Of a stretch of 64,000 nt of DNA, positions 22,333-35,379 are shown piece by piece. A program made the translations under genes and the position numbers. The stretch spans positions 5,625,001-5,689,000 of the forward strand of contig CP126195.1 of NCBI GenBank assembly GCA_030272155.1, read 5' to 3'. Below the pieces are notes generated by a model. That model was not told the DNA's origin and did no database searches. It saw only the letters and a list, made by a program, of their open reading frames with translations. Within the stretch, counting starts at the first letter, position 1. The number at the start of each line of letters is the position of its first letter. This DNA comes from Tetradesmus obliquus. Taxonomy: Eukaryota > Chlorophyta > Chlorophyceae > Sphaeropleales > Scenedesmaceae.

Positions 22333-25300
22333 GCAGCAGCACCGCTGGCAGTGGTTACAACTTGGTGCTCAGATTGCAGTGGAGCTGTGTTGTCAGCAAC
22401 AGCAACAGATGGAGGGAAAGAAAATGCACAGCAGAAGCAATAAGGACGATCAGTCAGTTTTTCAGACAGTGCTGGGTGGTGGTTCTGCCAGATACATCAG
22501 CTTCATCGCATCTCTGGCGAAGCAGCAGCAGTGCCAGCTGCTGCAAAGTTGCCATTGCATGCAGCAGCAACTGCTAACTCTATGCCTCACTGTCTCCCCT
22601 GCAGCTGCAAGTGTGGAAGGCCACCGTGTACCTCACGCCACTGCTGGGAGGCTACCTGGCTGATGCAGGTGGGTAGACACAAAAGTTGCTGTTTTGCCCT
22701 GTTGCATGCAGCCACTGTCGCATGCAGCCACTGCCCTGTTGCATGCAGCCACTGTGTACCTCACGCCACTGCTGGGAGGCTACTTGGCTGACGCAGGTGG
22801 GTGCAGACCTTGGTTGTGCAGATGCCGTCCTTTACCTCCTTTAAATCAGCACTCAACTTTGTTAGCCGCTGCCCAGAGCTTGGTTCACACGACTGTTAAC
22901 CCCATGAAACTGACTTAGCAGAAGGTCTACCTACTTGCTGAGCCAACTGTCCCTGGCTTGAACTTTGGATTAAAAGTCTGCTGCCTTCTTATTATGCATC
23001 TTTGCCCTGTGCTGAGCCATCTGCTGAGCCAAGACACCATTGGTTTAAACTGCTGTGCTGTATCCTGCTGCATGACTGTGCATCGTTTCACTGTCATGCA
23101 GTCATGGGTAGGTTCTGGGTCATCCTGGTCTTCAGCATCGTCTACTTTGTGGTAAGTGGAACAAGGCTGATCAATAACAGCGAAAATTACCACAGAAACA
23201 CTGAGTACTGACTGAAGCAGCCCTGTCACCTTCAAGCATGACACAGAAGATGCAGCTGCCTGCAACTGGCAGATGAGACACTATATCAACAAGCACCAGC
23301 AACATGCTTTCTGGCCGTTCAGTGGCCAGCAAGTTTGCAGCCACACACCATTGCGCTGCCTCTTGGGGCCAATGACGTTGATGCTATGGCTTGATGTGTA
23401 GCATGATGATGATGACCATTGCAAGGCCCCTTAGATGGCACATCACACACATCATTGCATTATAACATGTTATTTAACATGTTACATCCCGCAGGGCATG
23501 CTGGGCATCACGCTGGTGAACCTGCTGCCCCAGATCCGGCCGCAGCGCGATGCAGCGCCCCCAGCAGGCCTGGCCACCACGCAGGCTGTGTTCTGGGTGT
23601 TCATGTACCTCACAGCGCTGGGTTCTGGAGGTATTAAACCCTGCGTGAGCAGCTTTGGAGGGGACCAGTTCAGGGAGAGCAGCGCAAGAGAGAGGTGGGC
23701 GTGCTTGCTGCATTTCAAATGCACGACACAGCAGCAATTAGAAGGCAGCTTGGAGCATTGACATGCGTCAGCAGCTTCGGACAAGGACCAGGGTGTTTGG
23801 TGTTCTGGGTGTTCGTTTACTTTACTGGGTAATGTACCTCACAGCGCTGGGTTCTGGTGGTATCAAACCCTGCGTGAGCAGCTTTGGAGGGGACCAGTTC
23901 AGGGAGAGCAGCGCGCGAGAGAGGTGGGGGGGGGGGGGGTGTTTGGTGTTTGTTAGCATGCTGAAGTGTGCATGTGACTGGCGTGGAACGGCAGCGTGCT
24001 GAGCAAGGCTGATTTGCTGCCTTAGTAGTGTTCGCACGCAAGTGCCTCTTGCTACGATAGGGGGTTGACAGTGTGCTGAGTTTGCCACTCACATTTCCTG
24101 CTGTGCCTGCTGCAGGAGCTGGCGTTCCAGCTTCTTCAACTGGTGAGCCTGACACAACCTGCTGAGCAGGGTGGCTGGGGAGCCTTGCAGCTAGGCGCTG
24201 GTCAGCCTGGCAGCAGCTGAGCACAGCGAATTCATCAGGCTTCCAGCAAAACAAGCAGCAGCAACAAGCAAGCAAGCAGCAGCAACACAGCCCCTTTTGC
24301 CAGCAAAGGCACGCAGCTGCTGCCTCGCAGCTGTGACTTCTGCCAATACATATATGATACACACGCGCTGACCAACTGCTGCTTCTGCTGATGCTGCTGA
24401 TGCAGGTTCTATTTCAGCATCAACATTGGAGGTGAGACTTGATGTGGGAGGGGAAGCAAGCAGCGGGATATTTTTGAGATGAGGGTGCTGGCTGCCTCTC
24501 TTCCCAACAGCACAGCCACATCATAGCCACAGCAACTGCGTGTTGGCTGGTACTTCTCAGGCAGTGCTACATTTGCATGCATCGTGCACAGCTTCTTTAC
24601 GCATGCCCAACACACCATATGCTGCACATTCAAGAGCGCATGCAGCATTTGCGAGTGTGCTTTTACGCTCTAGATCACCTGTCATTGCTGATACCGCTGT
24701 TTCTGCTGCCTCGCTGTTTCCTTGCACTGCATACTATGCACACGCACTTGGCATCCTGCAGCACTGGTGAGTGTGGGCTGGTGTTGCAGCAGCTCAGAGG
24801 CATGGCCAGCAGCAACCATGCAGCAGCACAACCTCGCATTCATTTAGTAGTGAGGCGGCCTTACTAATCTTGATTACGTAGCGCATGGTGGTGCAGTTCA
24901 ACGTCGCACATAGGGATGAGCTTGGTGCAGCGCTTCTGAGCAGCAATGTGTGCCAAAGCACCACATGCTGAAATGTAGATGTTTGATAAGACACTCGGTA
25001 CATTCTGCAAACTCAGATGCATGCATTGTGTGCAGTGCAGGCCAGCCAGTGTCTGTTGCGTCAAGTCCCCCTGTCCCCCTTCCATATGGTACAGAAACAC
25101 ACCTATGCCTTGTCACCTGCAGGTTGCATCAACTGTAGTAGTTGGTGTGCAGGAGAGCAAGGGCTATGGGGTGGGCTTCGGCATCCCCACCATTGCCTGA
25201 CATAAACCCACAACAACAACATTTTGTTTTGCCTGCAGGTTGCATCAACCGTAGTAGTGGGTTTGCAGGAGAGCAAGGGCTACGGTGTTGGCTTTGGCAT

Positions 25301-28300
25301 TCCCACCACTGCCTGACATGAACCCACAATAATAACAATTTGCTTTGCTGCAGGTTGCATCCCCTGTTGTGGTGGGTGTGCAGGAGAGCAAAGGCTATGG
25401 TGTTGGCTTTGGCATTCCCACCATTGCCTGACATAAACCCACAATAACAACATTTTGTTTTGCCTGCAGGTTGCATCAACCGTAGTAGTGGGTGTGCAGG
25501 AGAGCAAGGGCTACGGTGTTGGCTTTGGCATTCCCACCACTGCCTGACATGAACCCACAATAATAACAATTTGCTTTGCTGCAGGTTGCATCCCCTGTTG
25601 TGGTGGGTGTGCAGGAGAGCAAGGCTATGGTGTTGGCTTTGGCATTCCCACCATTGCCTGACATAAACCCACAATATCAACAATCTGTTTTCCTGCAGGT
25701 TGCATCCACTGTTGTGGTGGGTGTGCAGGAGAGCAAGGGCTACGGTGTTGGCTTTGGCATTCCCACCATTGCATTTGGTGTGGCCATTGCCATGTTTGTG
25801 GCGGGCGCCGCAGCCAACCTGTACGTGCGCGTGCCGCCAGAGGGCTCGCCCTTCAGCCGAATTGGCAGGGTACTGAGAGGTGAGGGGTGCAGGCGCATTT
25901 CAGCTTCACTCTGTGTGATGTTTGTGGCGGGCGCCGCAGCCAACCTGTACGTGCGCGTGCCGCCAGAGGGATCACATTTTTCACACCTCGGCAGGGTGCT
26001 GAGAGGCGAGTTACATGGCTGGTGTTGAGTTTCAGTGCGTGACATGCAGCAGCAGTCTGGTTGATGAGAAGGACGTTCTGTGTGCGGAAGAACTGGCCCG
26101 TCCTCTTCAGTCGCAGTGGCAGAGTGCTGAGAGGTGGGTGGTATGGTAGGCTTTCAGCTGCTGTCTACACACATGGTCAGCTGCTGTCCACACAGATGAT
26201 CAGCTGCTCTTCATACTTCTGGTCAGTTGCTGTTTTGCTGTCCGCAGGCGCCTTCACCAAGCGCCAACTGATCCTGCCTGCTGATGCCGGCCAGCTGCAC
26301 AACCCCGAGCCAGGCACTGCGCTGCTGTTTCTACTGATGGTCAGCTGCTGTTGTGCTTTTTTGTATGCGTCTGCAGGCGCCTTCACTAAGCAGCACCTGA
26401 GCCTGCCTGCTGATGCCGGCCAGCTGTCAGCAGCATACAGCAGTACCTGTAACCAGTTGTCTGCCCTCGGTTCTGCCTGCCACAGGTGCCTTCACCAAGC
26501 GACATCTGAGCCTGCCGGCTGATGCCAGCCAGCTGCACAACCCCGAGCCAGGCACAGATGGAGCACTGCCATACAGCATGCCCCACTCACAGCGCATGAA
26601 GTGAGCCGCATTTTGAATACGCCAGAAGATGCTGGCAGCCTGATACTCTGTCGAATCGTCACACACCGCAAACCAGGCTCGTAAACAGTCTTTACAGTAA
26701 GACAGGCATGCTCTTTTTGCATCTTGCTTGGCCTGGCAAGGCGTATGCTGTGATCTTGTTGCCAAATGCACTGTGATCACGTAATTTACATATGCTGCAC
26801 ACCTTTCCTGTGTTGCAGGTGCCTGGACAAGGCTGCCATAAAGAGTGAGGCGGGGCCTCAGGTCACACTCACAGAGGTGGAGGAGAGCAAGGCATTCTTC
26901 GGCATACTGCCGCTGTTCCTGTGCATCTGCATCTACCAGATGACATACGTGAGTGCGGTAGCGCTTGAAGTTGTAGTAGCAAACATTGCTGTGCTTGTGC
27001 AATCAACACGCCACGAGCATATATGCCTGCCCCACTTCTACATCCTCAAATCATACAGCAGGTAAGGACACCATGTAATGGTTGATGTTGCATTCCAGTC
27101 CGCTGTGCTTCAATCAAGTGACAGCCGTAAAGGATGTGCATACAAAGCACACTGCTTTGCTGTTCCTGTGCATCTGCATCTACCAGATGACATATGTGAG
27201 TGCGGCAGGCACTGGTTTAGAAGTTACAGAGCAGACATATTGCTGTTCATCTGCATCTACCAAATGACTTATGTGAGGGTGGCAGGCGCTCACTTGCAGC
27301 ACCTGAAGCAAACAGTGCTGCTGTGGATGCACAGTAACAGGTTAAACACATGAGTGTTCTGATGTGTGACAGTCACTGCAGAGTTCCATGCGGCATGGGG
27401 CAGCTGGTGGTGATGCGACTTGCAGTGTTTGCTTCATCCCACAAAACGTCATCAGTATGCAGCAGGTGCTGCTGCAGCACCTGCTGCAGCAACTGCTGCA
27501 GCCACTTATACTTCTGTGGCCTGAAGCTGAATACCAATGCTTCGCTGCCATACCTGCAGGACCCCATCTTCACTCTGTTACCATACCCCGGTGATGCAAT
27601 GGACCGCAGCATGGGCGCCACACATGTCCCTGCCTCATCTATCAGCTGTGCCAATACCTGTGGCGTGCTGAAATCTCAACATGACTGAAACCTGCTGCTG
27701 CTGCTGCTGCTGTTTCTCTTGCAGGACCCCATCTTCACTCTGTTACCATACCCCGGTGACGCAATGGACAGGTCCATGGGCGCCACACAGGTGCCCGCAT
27801 CTTCCATCAGCTTTGCCAACACCTTTGGCGTGCTGTTCACTGTGGTGGCGTATGACCTGGCGCTGGTGCCGCTGATGCAGCGGCTGCGGCGGCCCATCAG
27901 TATCACCTGGAGAATCGGGCTGGGCTTTGCTATCCAGGTGAGGACTTCTTTTGCTTCTCTTGTGTGTTTATGAAGATTGATGTTTATGAAGACAACATTG
28001 TACAGCCGGTATGGGTAGCATACACGGAACAGGGCTCGCGCAGCTGCAGTTCTGTGAAACAAAAGCAGCCAGGCAAATGCGCCATGCACAGATTAGGCTG
28101 CTGCTGACGCACTGCAGTGCATCTAGTGCCAAAATGACTGAACAAGGTCTGACTGCTCATGAATTACTTCATGTGTTGCTGCTCCAGGTGCTGGCGCTGG
28201 TGAGTGCTGCGCTGATTGAGATGGCTACCATGTGGTGCTAGACTCCTCCCTGGCCAAACCCTAACCCTGCCTCTTGTGCTGGTGTTGTGCTGCACTGCCT

Positions 28301-30383
28301 GTAACAGGTGCTGGCGCTGGTGAGTGCTGCGCTCATTGAGATGGCTCGCTACCGTGTGGTGCGTGAGTCTGGGCTGCTGGAGCGCTTCCTGGCTGCTGGG
28401 CCAAAAGCAGACCCCCTGGACCCTCTGTTCACACAGCCCATGAGGTGAGGTGTGAGGTGCCTTTGCAAAGTGCATCTGAAAACTGTCTCCGTGGCTGCAT
28501 GCTCTGTCTTTTTGGACAGTGAAATATTAAGTGCCTTCACTCGGTGTGCAGTGCTTGGCATGTGCTGGCTGGTATTCTGCAACAGGGTCATCTGCCGCCA
28601 CATATCAGCACCGCCTTTCTGTATTGCCGAAAGTGCTGCCGCTGCGTGCACTCGCTTGCTGCTGCAGCATCTGGTGGCAAGCCATCCCTTACTTCCTGCT
28701 GGGAGTGTCAGAGGTGGGTTAGCGGTTGCACATCAAGCGGCTGCTGATGCTGCTGCTGTAGTGTGTTGGCGGTGCAAATAGTAGTCTTCTGGCCACGACG
28801 GTACAGATTCAAATTGTGCTGTACATCAGGTTTGACGTCAATGTCGACATAGTCATGATGGCTGACCAACTAAAAGTTTTCTTGTGGCAACTCGCCGCTG
28901 AGCAGCTTAAATTTTCTTGTGGCAACTTGCCGCTGAGCAGCTGACACATGTTGTGCTTATGTGTTTGTGCTTGCTCTGCTGCAGGTGTTCACCAACATTG
29001 GCTGCATGGAGCTGTTTTACACACAGGTAAGGGACAGTTGCTTTGCAAACAAGGGTCGAAGGAACAGAATCAGGCCCCTCGTGGCAGCAGATCATGGCCT
29101 GCTGAGTGCCTCTGCAGCATCTCCACCCCTACTGGAGAGAACACCTAGCCGGCAGGCTGCTCACCATGGCTGCTCACCATGGCTGCCCTTCCTTTTGACG
29201 GTACCTAACATAAACATCCTAAGCCATCAACCAACTAATCATTGATTATCTGCAGGTATTCTAAGGCATGCTCCTGATGGGTGCCAGCATGTACCTGATC
29301 CTTGTCATTGCTGTTAGGGTGTGCACTTTGAGCCTCAATGAAAACATGAAAGCAAGCAAATGCCAAATAAAGTGACTGCTACACTGTAGGTCTCTGACGG
29401 CATGCGCTCCCTGGGCGGGAGCGTGTACCTGCTCACGTTGCCTGCCGCCAGGCTGTTCCACCCTGAAGAGGCATCCTCTAACTCTGGTGAAACTTTGTTT
29501 CCCGCAGGTCTCTGAAGGCATGCGCTCGCTGGGCGCCAGTGTGTACCTGCTCACGGTTGCAGTTGGCACCTACCTGGCCAGTGGGCTCAACGTGATGGTG
29601 GCTGCCGCCTCACCACACGACACATGGGTGTCAAACAACCCACTGCTCGGACACTACGACTGGTGAGAGCTGTGAATAGGGTTTGCAGCAGGTTTCATGC
29701 AGCTGGGATGTTGCTGCTGGGTGGCTGCTGCCTCGCCTCACGACACCTGGGTGTCAAACAACCCACTGCTTGGGCACTACGACTGGTGAGAGTTGTGGCT
29801 GAAAAGTTGATGTTATGCACATGCTGTGCCTGCTATTGTTTGAAAAACCCTATGTGACCGCCACACACTGGGCCAGTGGCGGTGGCTGCTGCCTCGCCGC
29901 ATCACACCTGGGTGTCAAACAACCCACTGCTTGGACACTACGACTGGTGAGAGCTATGAATAGGGTTTGCAGTTGTGTACTGCTCCAGCACATCTGCATG
30001 CCATGTTATTCTGCTGCAGGCGGCTCAGCTGCAGGCGATCTTCTGTCCCGCAAGTCACAATCTGTACTGTAGTATCATATACATGTATGGCATAAATAAT
30101 GCTGTTTCATGCGTCGCAGGTACTTCTGGTTGAATGCGGGCATCCTGGTGCTGGGCCTGGGCCTGTACATCATCGTGGCACATATAACCAACATGTGCTG
30201 TATCTTCTTATGTACCTCCTCATATGTCTGATGCATGGCAGGTACTTCTGGCTGAATGCGGGCATCCTGGTGCTGGGCCTGGGCCTCTACATCATCGTGG
30301 CACGCAGCTGCGGCTACACAGACAAGGGGGCAGCAGCACACCGCAAGGCGCAAGCCTGCGACCAGGGCACCAAGGCAGCTTGA
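21461..30383 (+). CDS. NPF/POT family proton-coupled peptide or nitrate transporter
   Basis: Eighteen exons: 21461-21653, 21900-21918, 22208-22292, 22605-22668, 23102-23151, 23495-23694, 24116-24142, 24406-24431, 24762-24766, 25699-25879, 26486-26600, 26819-26948, 27725-27937, 28308-28444, 28668-28713, 28985-29026, 29508-29662, 30242-30383. The model gives 609 residues with all phases consistent, a normal length for NPF. The ExxER motif of TM1 (ELCER) is encoded mostly by the 19-nt exon 2. GSGGIKPCV and the PTR2 signature [10 protein letters not shown] are present, the latter split across exons of 27, 26 and 5 nt. Later segments include [15 protein letters not shown] and [10 protein letters not shown]. 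Family members import di/tripeptides, nitrate or hormones with protons across the plasma membrane; substrate cannot be read from sequence. Confidence 0.93.
22296..22333 (+). repeat. (CAG)n directly after NPF exon 3 donor
   Basis: The donor GTGAGGAG leads into a run of CAG triplets on the sense strand, mirroring the CAG tract after b561-gene exon 2. Confidence 0.85.
23826..23937 (+). repeat. Duplicate of NPF exon 6 3' part with poly-G
   Basis: A near-identical copy of the last ~110 bases of exon 6 ([20 protein letters not shown]) ends in GAGAGG followed by about 14 G, so its donor GT is displaced. The modelled donor is at 23694. Confidence 0.85.
25123..25698 (+). repeat. Five 115-116-bp copies of NPF exon 10 5' edge
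   Basis: Acceptor plus [20 protein letters not shown] codons start at 25123, 25239, 25354, 25470 and 25585, and the complete exon at 25699. Every upstream copy ends in a TGA just after GIPT(I/T)A. Copies 2 and 4 share one variant set and copies 3 and 5 another, so a dimer of about 231 bp was itself duplicated. Confidence 0.93.
25914..26480 (+). repeat. Copies of NPF exon 10 tail and exon 11 head
   Basis: Exon 10 tail copies ([17 protein letters not shown]...GRVLRG) lie near 25914-26005, with a shorter one near 26110-26140. Exon 11 starts (GAFTK) occur near 26249 and 26378 before the complete exon at 26486. Confidence 0.85.
27160..27672 (+). repeat. Copies of NPF exon 12 tail and exon 13 head
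   Basis: The exon 12 end ([12 protein letters not shown] plus GTGAG donor) recurs near 27160-27200 and 27243-27275. The exon 13 start ([19 protein letters not shown]) recurs near 27558-27672, before the complete exon at 27725. Confidence 0.85.
29389..30184 (+). repeat. Copies of NPF exon 17 ends and exon 18 head
   Basis: An exon 17 head copy lies near 29389-29450. Exon 17 tail copies ([15 protein letters not shown] plus donor) lie near 29716-29790 and 29885-29950. An exon 18 head copy ([20 protein letters not shown]) lies at 30120-30184, before the modelled exon at 30242. Confidence 0.85.
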
Positions 30384-33300
30384 TCATGCCTAAGTAGGCT
30401 TAGTGGATTGGTGGTGCAGCCTCAGGGCTGCCCAGTCAAACTGAGATCAGGGCATTTGAGCTCTGTAGTGCTGCTTGCAGCTGGGAATCAAGAAACCAAG
30501 GCTGCTTGTTGGCATCAGGTGATGCTAAGCACTTTTCAGCCTGGCTAGTCAGCTGATCTAGCCTGGCCAATCTGCTGCAGAGCACAGCAGATGTGCTGTA
30601 CACATAGCTTCACAAGAAGCCGGGTACAATGCGGCAGCCAACAGCTGACCAGCGCTGCTGGGTGCCAGGAGGCCACCTTTTATGCCACAGGCATGGTGTG
30701 CAGGCACAGCCAGCAGCAAGTAATGTTTGCATTGTCTGTGTTGGCTGTCACTGATGATCAGTTGTGCGGTTTGAAGTTTGTAGTCGTGCAGATTTCTATG
30801 CCTGCCAGGCCGCCTTACTCATCCTTGTGTACGTGAAGTTGTTAGAGTTCCTGCCCAGCAGCAATTTGGGTTGTAGCAACATACTTTGTAGATTTAATGT
30901 ACCATACTGTGAGTACATGAGGTGCCTTGGATGCATTGCTGCAGCAATGCAGCCGGTGTTGGTTCAGTTTTTTCAGGAGGAAGCTTCCCAGGACTGGTAG
31001 CTGACTGACAACGGTGGGCGGCAAGCTTCACGTTGTTGCTGAAACTGGACAGAACTACGCTGCCATTTGCACACATGTAACAGGCCAGGTACTCAAAAAT
31101 CGTATACGATACATTGCTAGCAAGGCTAGGCCTGCTGGCATGCACCCGAATGCACTAGTGGATAATGGACAGCGCTGCCAACATGCCGGATGAGAGAAGA
31201 GGCGAAGCAGTGCAGGTTGGCCGCCATGTCAACTGCTGGCCACCATACTACGCCTTGGGTCGCCACATATTGCAAGCTCATCGGGTATATTGCTGCCACC
31301 ACCTTCCTTCAAAGTGGCACGCAGCACCGCTAGTCTTACTGCTAAGGCTTCATATCAACTCAATGACGTGATGACGTGTCAGCCAATAAGCACGTGAGCT
31401 TGGACAAAAAAAGGAATTCCAGGCACGGAACCAGTGTGCCGCAGTGGCCCTCGTTATGCTACTTCCAAGGGAGCTGCTGCCCATGCAACTTATGTCATTG
31501 TTGAGCTGACGCCTCACCCAGTCAGCGGGCGTCAGCAGGGTGGAGGGCAGCAGCAAATTTTGCTGTTGTTGATGAACAACACTCGTGAGCTCAAGAACGT
31601 TTGCAAAAGTTCAGCACATGCATGCTCATGGCCATCGTTTGACATGGCACCAGGCATGTGTCTAACTCCAAGGAACAGCGGCGCATGACAAGCACAGGTG
31701 ACGGAGGTCTCCTGGACAAGCAATGCTTGAAGTGCGCAGCTTTGCGATATTCATGCTAGACTGTCCATCTTTACAGGAGTCATGTACTGAAATTGCTGAA
31801 CGGCGCGGTGGAAAAGGACGCGATTACAAGACTCCATGGTTCCCGAGAACCGAGTTACATGCGCCATGTGCGGGGTGGCATCAGCTCATCATACAGCTGT
31901 GCTCTTCTCTGCTTGCTGGTCAGCATACCCGTGGGTTTAGTTCAGCCCACTTGACACAGCACTGCTGTGTGGGGCAGCGCATGGTCGCAGCAGTCCAGCC
32001 ATCAACAGGTGTGGGGCAGCCCACAACCACAACAGTGCAGTTGTCATAACTAGAGTGATGTTTGTGGGGTATCCTACGGCCGCAGCATCATCAGATTGGT
32101 ATGTGTGGGGCAGCCCATGGTCACAACAGTGCATCCATCACCAGCTGTGGGGAAGCCCCCCGTCACACCAGTGCAGCCGTCAACAGCACCATATCAATGT
32201 GTGTGGGGTACCCTACAGTCACAGCATCGCCAGAGTGATATGTGTGGGGGCAGCCTATGGTCACAGCAATTTTCTTTCAACAGCATCACAGCAATCAGCG
32301 GATGTGGGGGCAGCCCACAAACACAACATTCCAGCCAGCGGCGGGCGTGGGGCAGCCTACAATCTCAGCAGTGCATCCATTCATGAGCGTGGGGCAGCCC
32401 ACAATCACAACATTCCAGCAGTCAGTGGGTGTGGGGCAGCCCACAAGCACAACAGTCCAGCCATCAACGGCCGTGGAGCAGCCCACGACTAGAAAGTCCA
32501 GCAGTCAGCGGGTGTGGGGCAGCCCACCGTACGTATCACAACAGCCCAGCCTTCACATGTGCGGGGCAGCCCACAATCTGAACAGTTTAGCCATTGACGG
32601 GTGTGGGATAGCCCACCATCGCAGCAGTGCTGCACACAGCTGAGCAATCAATCAGAATCATGTGTAGATCATTGAACACCAACTGTGAGAGAGACGCCAG
32701 CAACAGAAAACCCTGCAACCAAATCTTTGCCAGAGCTTGAAACATATCCTGACAGGCTGCACCTCACCCAATTGCTCTTCAGCTGAGCTCTGATGAGGCC
32801 TGCATGGCTGCAGAAGCAGCTTGAAGTACTTTGAACTTTGTGTGATAACCCATGAAGCCCATTACCGTCATGCAATGCAGTGACGAGCCGCAGCATGACG
32901 TGGGAGGAACACCAACTTCACATGGTCATCAGGTAGTATGGCACGGCATTGATCAAAGTGTGGAAACGCACATTATCTTTGTTGCCTTGCACAAGTAGCA
33001 GGCACACTGCAGTAGCAACAAACAAAGCAAGAGTCCCGGCATGCATGCACATGTATTACTGCCGATGCCCATCTGAAGGCAGCTCCCAACAAAAAACCTG
33101 CACACCATGAGCGCATGTGTGGATGCTTCCGCACAGAGGAAGTAGGTGTGCTGCTTTAGACAACCAACGTGCACAGCATGGGAGCACGTGTGTGCAAAAT
33201 TATTGGATCATCACTGGTATGGGTGCACTAGCGCAGCCATGTGGACTCCATGATCAATTGCCGCGCCCCGTCCAATGCACTGGTTCTGCAACAACAGAAA

Positions 33301-33711
33301 AACTGATGCCCGCTATTGACACAACATCTTTGTTTCTTTTGAACCTGTATGCTATAGAGCACGGATACTGGGGTGGCACAAAACTACAGCATGCACCCCA
33401 TATGTGTGGTCCAGCGCTGCGGCAGCGCTCGCATAATAGTCATGCATACATGCGTTGCAGACACTGCCAGACCAAAACAATCATAACTAACTTACAGCAG
33501 GTGCAGCATTGGCTGCGAGCGTTTGTCACAACAGCACGTGAAGCCCCAGCAACCTTTCCCTATGCAATGTGTGGTATGCACTGTGTAAGCAGACTCCCAA
33601 TATCCCCATGCTTCAACCACAAACACTTTGCCAAGCACTGCATACAGAATTGTCAAAGCAAGCAGAGCCTTTTCTCACCAGGCCCCAACCCCCTTCACAC
33701 ATGATAAAACT
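30384..33711. other. Convergent intergenic region
   Basis: It lies between the NPF stop and the stop of the minus-strand secreted-protein gene. I recognise no gene. The only clear structure is the ~42-bp minisatellite at 31965-32640. Open frames at 33117-33704 and elsewhere lack family resemblance and splice-consistent continuation. Confidence 0.6.
31965..32640. repeat. Degenerate ~42-bp minisatellite, about 15 units
   Basis: Units begin TGTGGGGCAGCCCA, continue CAxxxxCACAACAGT, and end with a C-A-rich CCAGCCATCA segment. Lengths vary from about 40 to 50 bp and divergence is substantial. Plus-strand frames through it read VGQPTxTTVQPS-like repeats, but frames shift between units, which argues against coding. 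Confidence 0.88.
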
Positions 33712-34716
33712 TTACCCGGAGTTTCCACTGCCAACATCGCGCATCACCGCACGCCTGCTGGTGCCATCTGCCAGGCGCAGCACCACATCCCAACAGGACC
33801 CAACAGGCCCACCAGGTATAGGGACAGCCACAGTGTACAGCCCCTTGTTGCAGCTGAGGGACAGGTCAGGTGCAAACTCTGGACCCACAGCTGCAGGAGC
33901 AACCACACTCGATCGCTTCTTTGCAGGCGGACAGGAGCTCAGACGCCGGATGCCCAGGAGTGTAACCGGCTGCACAGCGAAGCACTCAGCGGCTGCAGCA
34001 TCTTTGGACAGCCTGAAAGACAGCGATTGCTCGCCAGCTGCTGCAACAATGTCGATGATCTTGCCGGGTGCGGTGAAGTCCCCCACAGCGGTGAAGCCTC
34101 GGTAGCGGCAGGCTGGCACCTGGGGGGTCAGCGCTGCAGCAGCAGCTGAGGGGTTCCGCACAAACACAGACGCCATGCCCGACCCTGCAGCACAACAGGT
34201 TATGCAAAGCAAGAAAATCCATCGGGTGAGCTCGTTTGACCTGTGATTACAGCCGACACTTGTCTAGAATAACTGCAGCAGCCTGTAGTTGTATGGCTGT
34301 GTTAGTGAAGCACACCAAACCCCTTTCTTGTTCAACACAATGCAATTGGAGCAAGAGTTAAGCCCCTTACCTGGCACGCACACGCAGCGGCCTGCCAGGC
34401 AGGTGCCGGGCTGCGCAGCTGCATTGCGCATCTGAATGCCGCAGCGGCTCTCCAAGCAAGCTCCAGGTGTGAGTGTCACACTCACAACCGCACCCCCCAG
34501 CTCTGTCGTGTAGTTGAATGTGTCTGTGCCAGCAGTGGCAGGAGTTTTGGAGATGTACCTGATGACGTCTTTGCCGCTGGCTGCATCGGCTGTGATGATT
34601 GCCCTGCCACCGAGGATTGTGCTTGATACTGACTTGATGAGTGTGGGGGAGCCAGGGTCGTTGGCCTGCATATGTTGGAATTTTGTGTAAGCAGGCAGGC
34701 AGGCAGGCAGGCAGGA

Positions 34717-34747
<31 letters not shown>

Positions 34748-35346
34748 CGGAAGCACATTGATCAGCTGATTGTTCGGATGAGCAAGGGTTTAGGCGTGTG
34801 GGCGCCATAGCAGGACAAGCGGGCTTGACGCATTGCAGCTGCTCTGCCTCCTGCAGGCGACAGAAAGGCAGAAACCAGGTATAGACGCAACAAGCATGCT
34901 TCCCATCAGCATGCCCACATGCACCGACTGGCTTCGCAAATGTCACCCGCCGTGAATGTTAACCCAGCAAGCTGAAAACAGCACAAATCTGTGTGCCACG
35001 TCCGCCTGTTTCATTCACTGGCAGCTTCAACCAATACCAACTCACTACCCAGCAGCAGCAGCAGCAGCAGCAGCAGCAATGGCTCACCAGCACATCAATT
35101 TTGAGCAAGGTGCCAGCCGTGCCAGCCGCCACGTCATCAGCAGCAGGTTGTGCCTTGCTAACACACTGCAGCGAGCCGTCGGCGGAACTTGCTGCTGCCA
35201 CGAAGCCCTGCTTGCAGGTGCAGGCAGCACCCGATGCATCTAGTTCGGCCCCTGGTGTGGTGCTGCAGTCGATGGGGATGCAGGCAGTCAGCTTGCCGGT
35301 GGCTTCGTTGATTTGCTCTTGGAAGCTGAAGGTGCACGAGCAGCCT

Positions 35347-35379
<33 letters not shown>

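Noticed and set aside
25123..25698. CRISPR-like pattern of regular repeats and spacers
   Set aside because: Repeats are exon copies with coding content in a eukaryotic gene. The regular spacing comes from tandem duplication, and no cas genes are present.
28254..28268. CCCTAAC-like telomere motifs here and near 16310
   Set aside because: Only one or two units, inside introns; not a telomere tract or interstitial telomeric array.
32055..32643. Plus-strand frames reading VGQPTxTTVQPS repeats
   Set aside because: Repeat units vary in length and shift frame, both frames show equally good repeats, and no start, signal peptide or splice context supports a gene.
33117..33704. 196-residue plus frame near the end of paralogue A
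   Set aside because: No recognisable domain, composition like intergenic DNA, and it ends only a few bases from the stop codon of the opposite gene.
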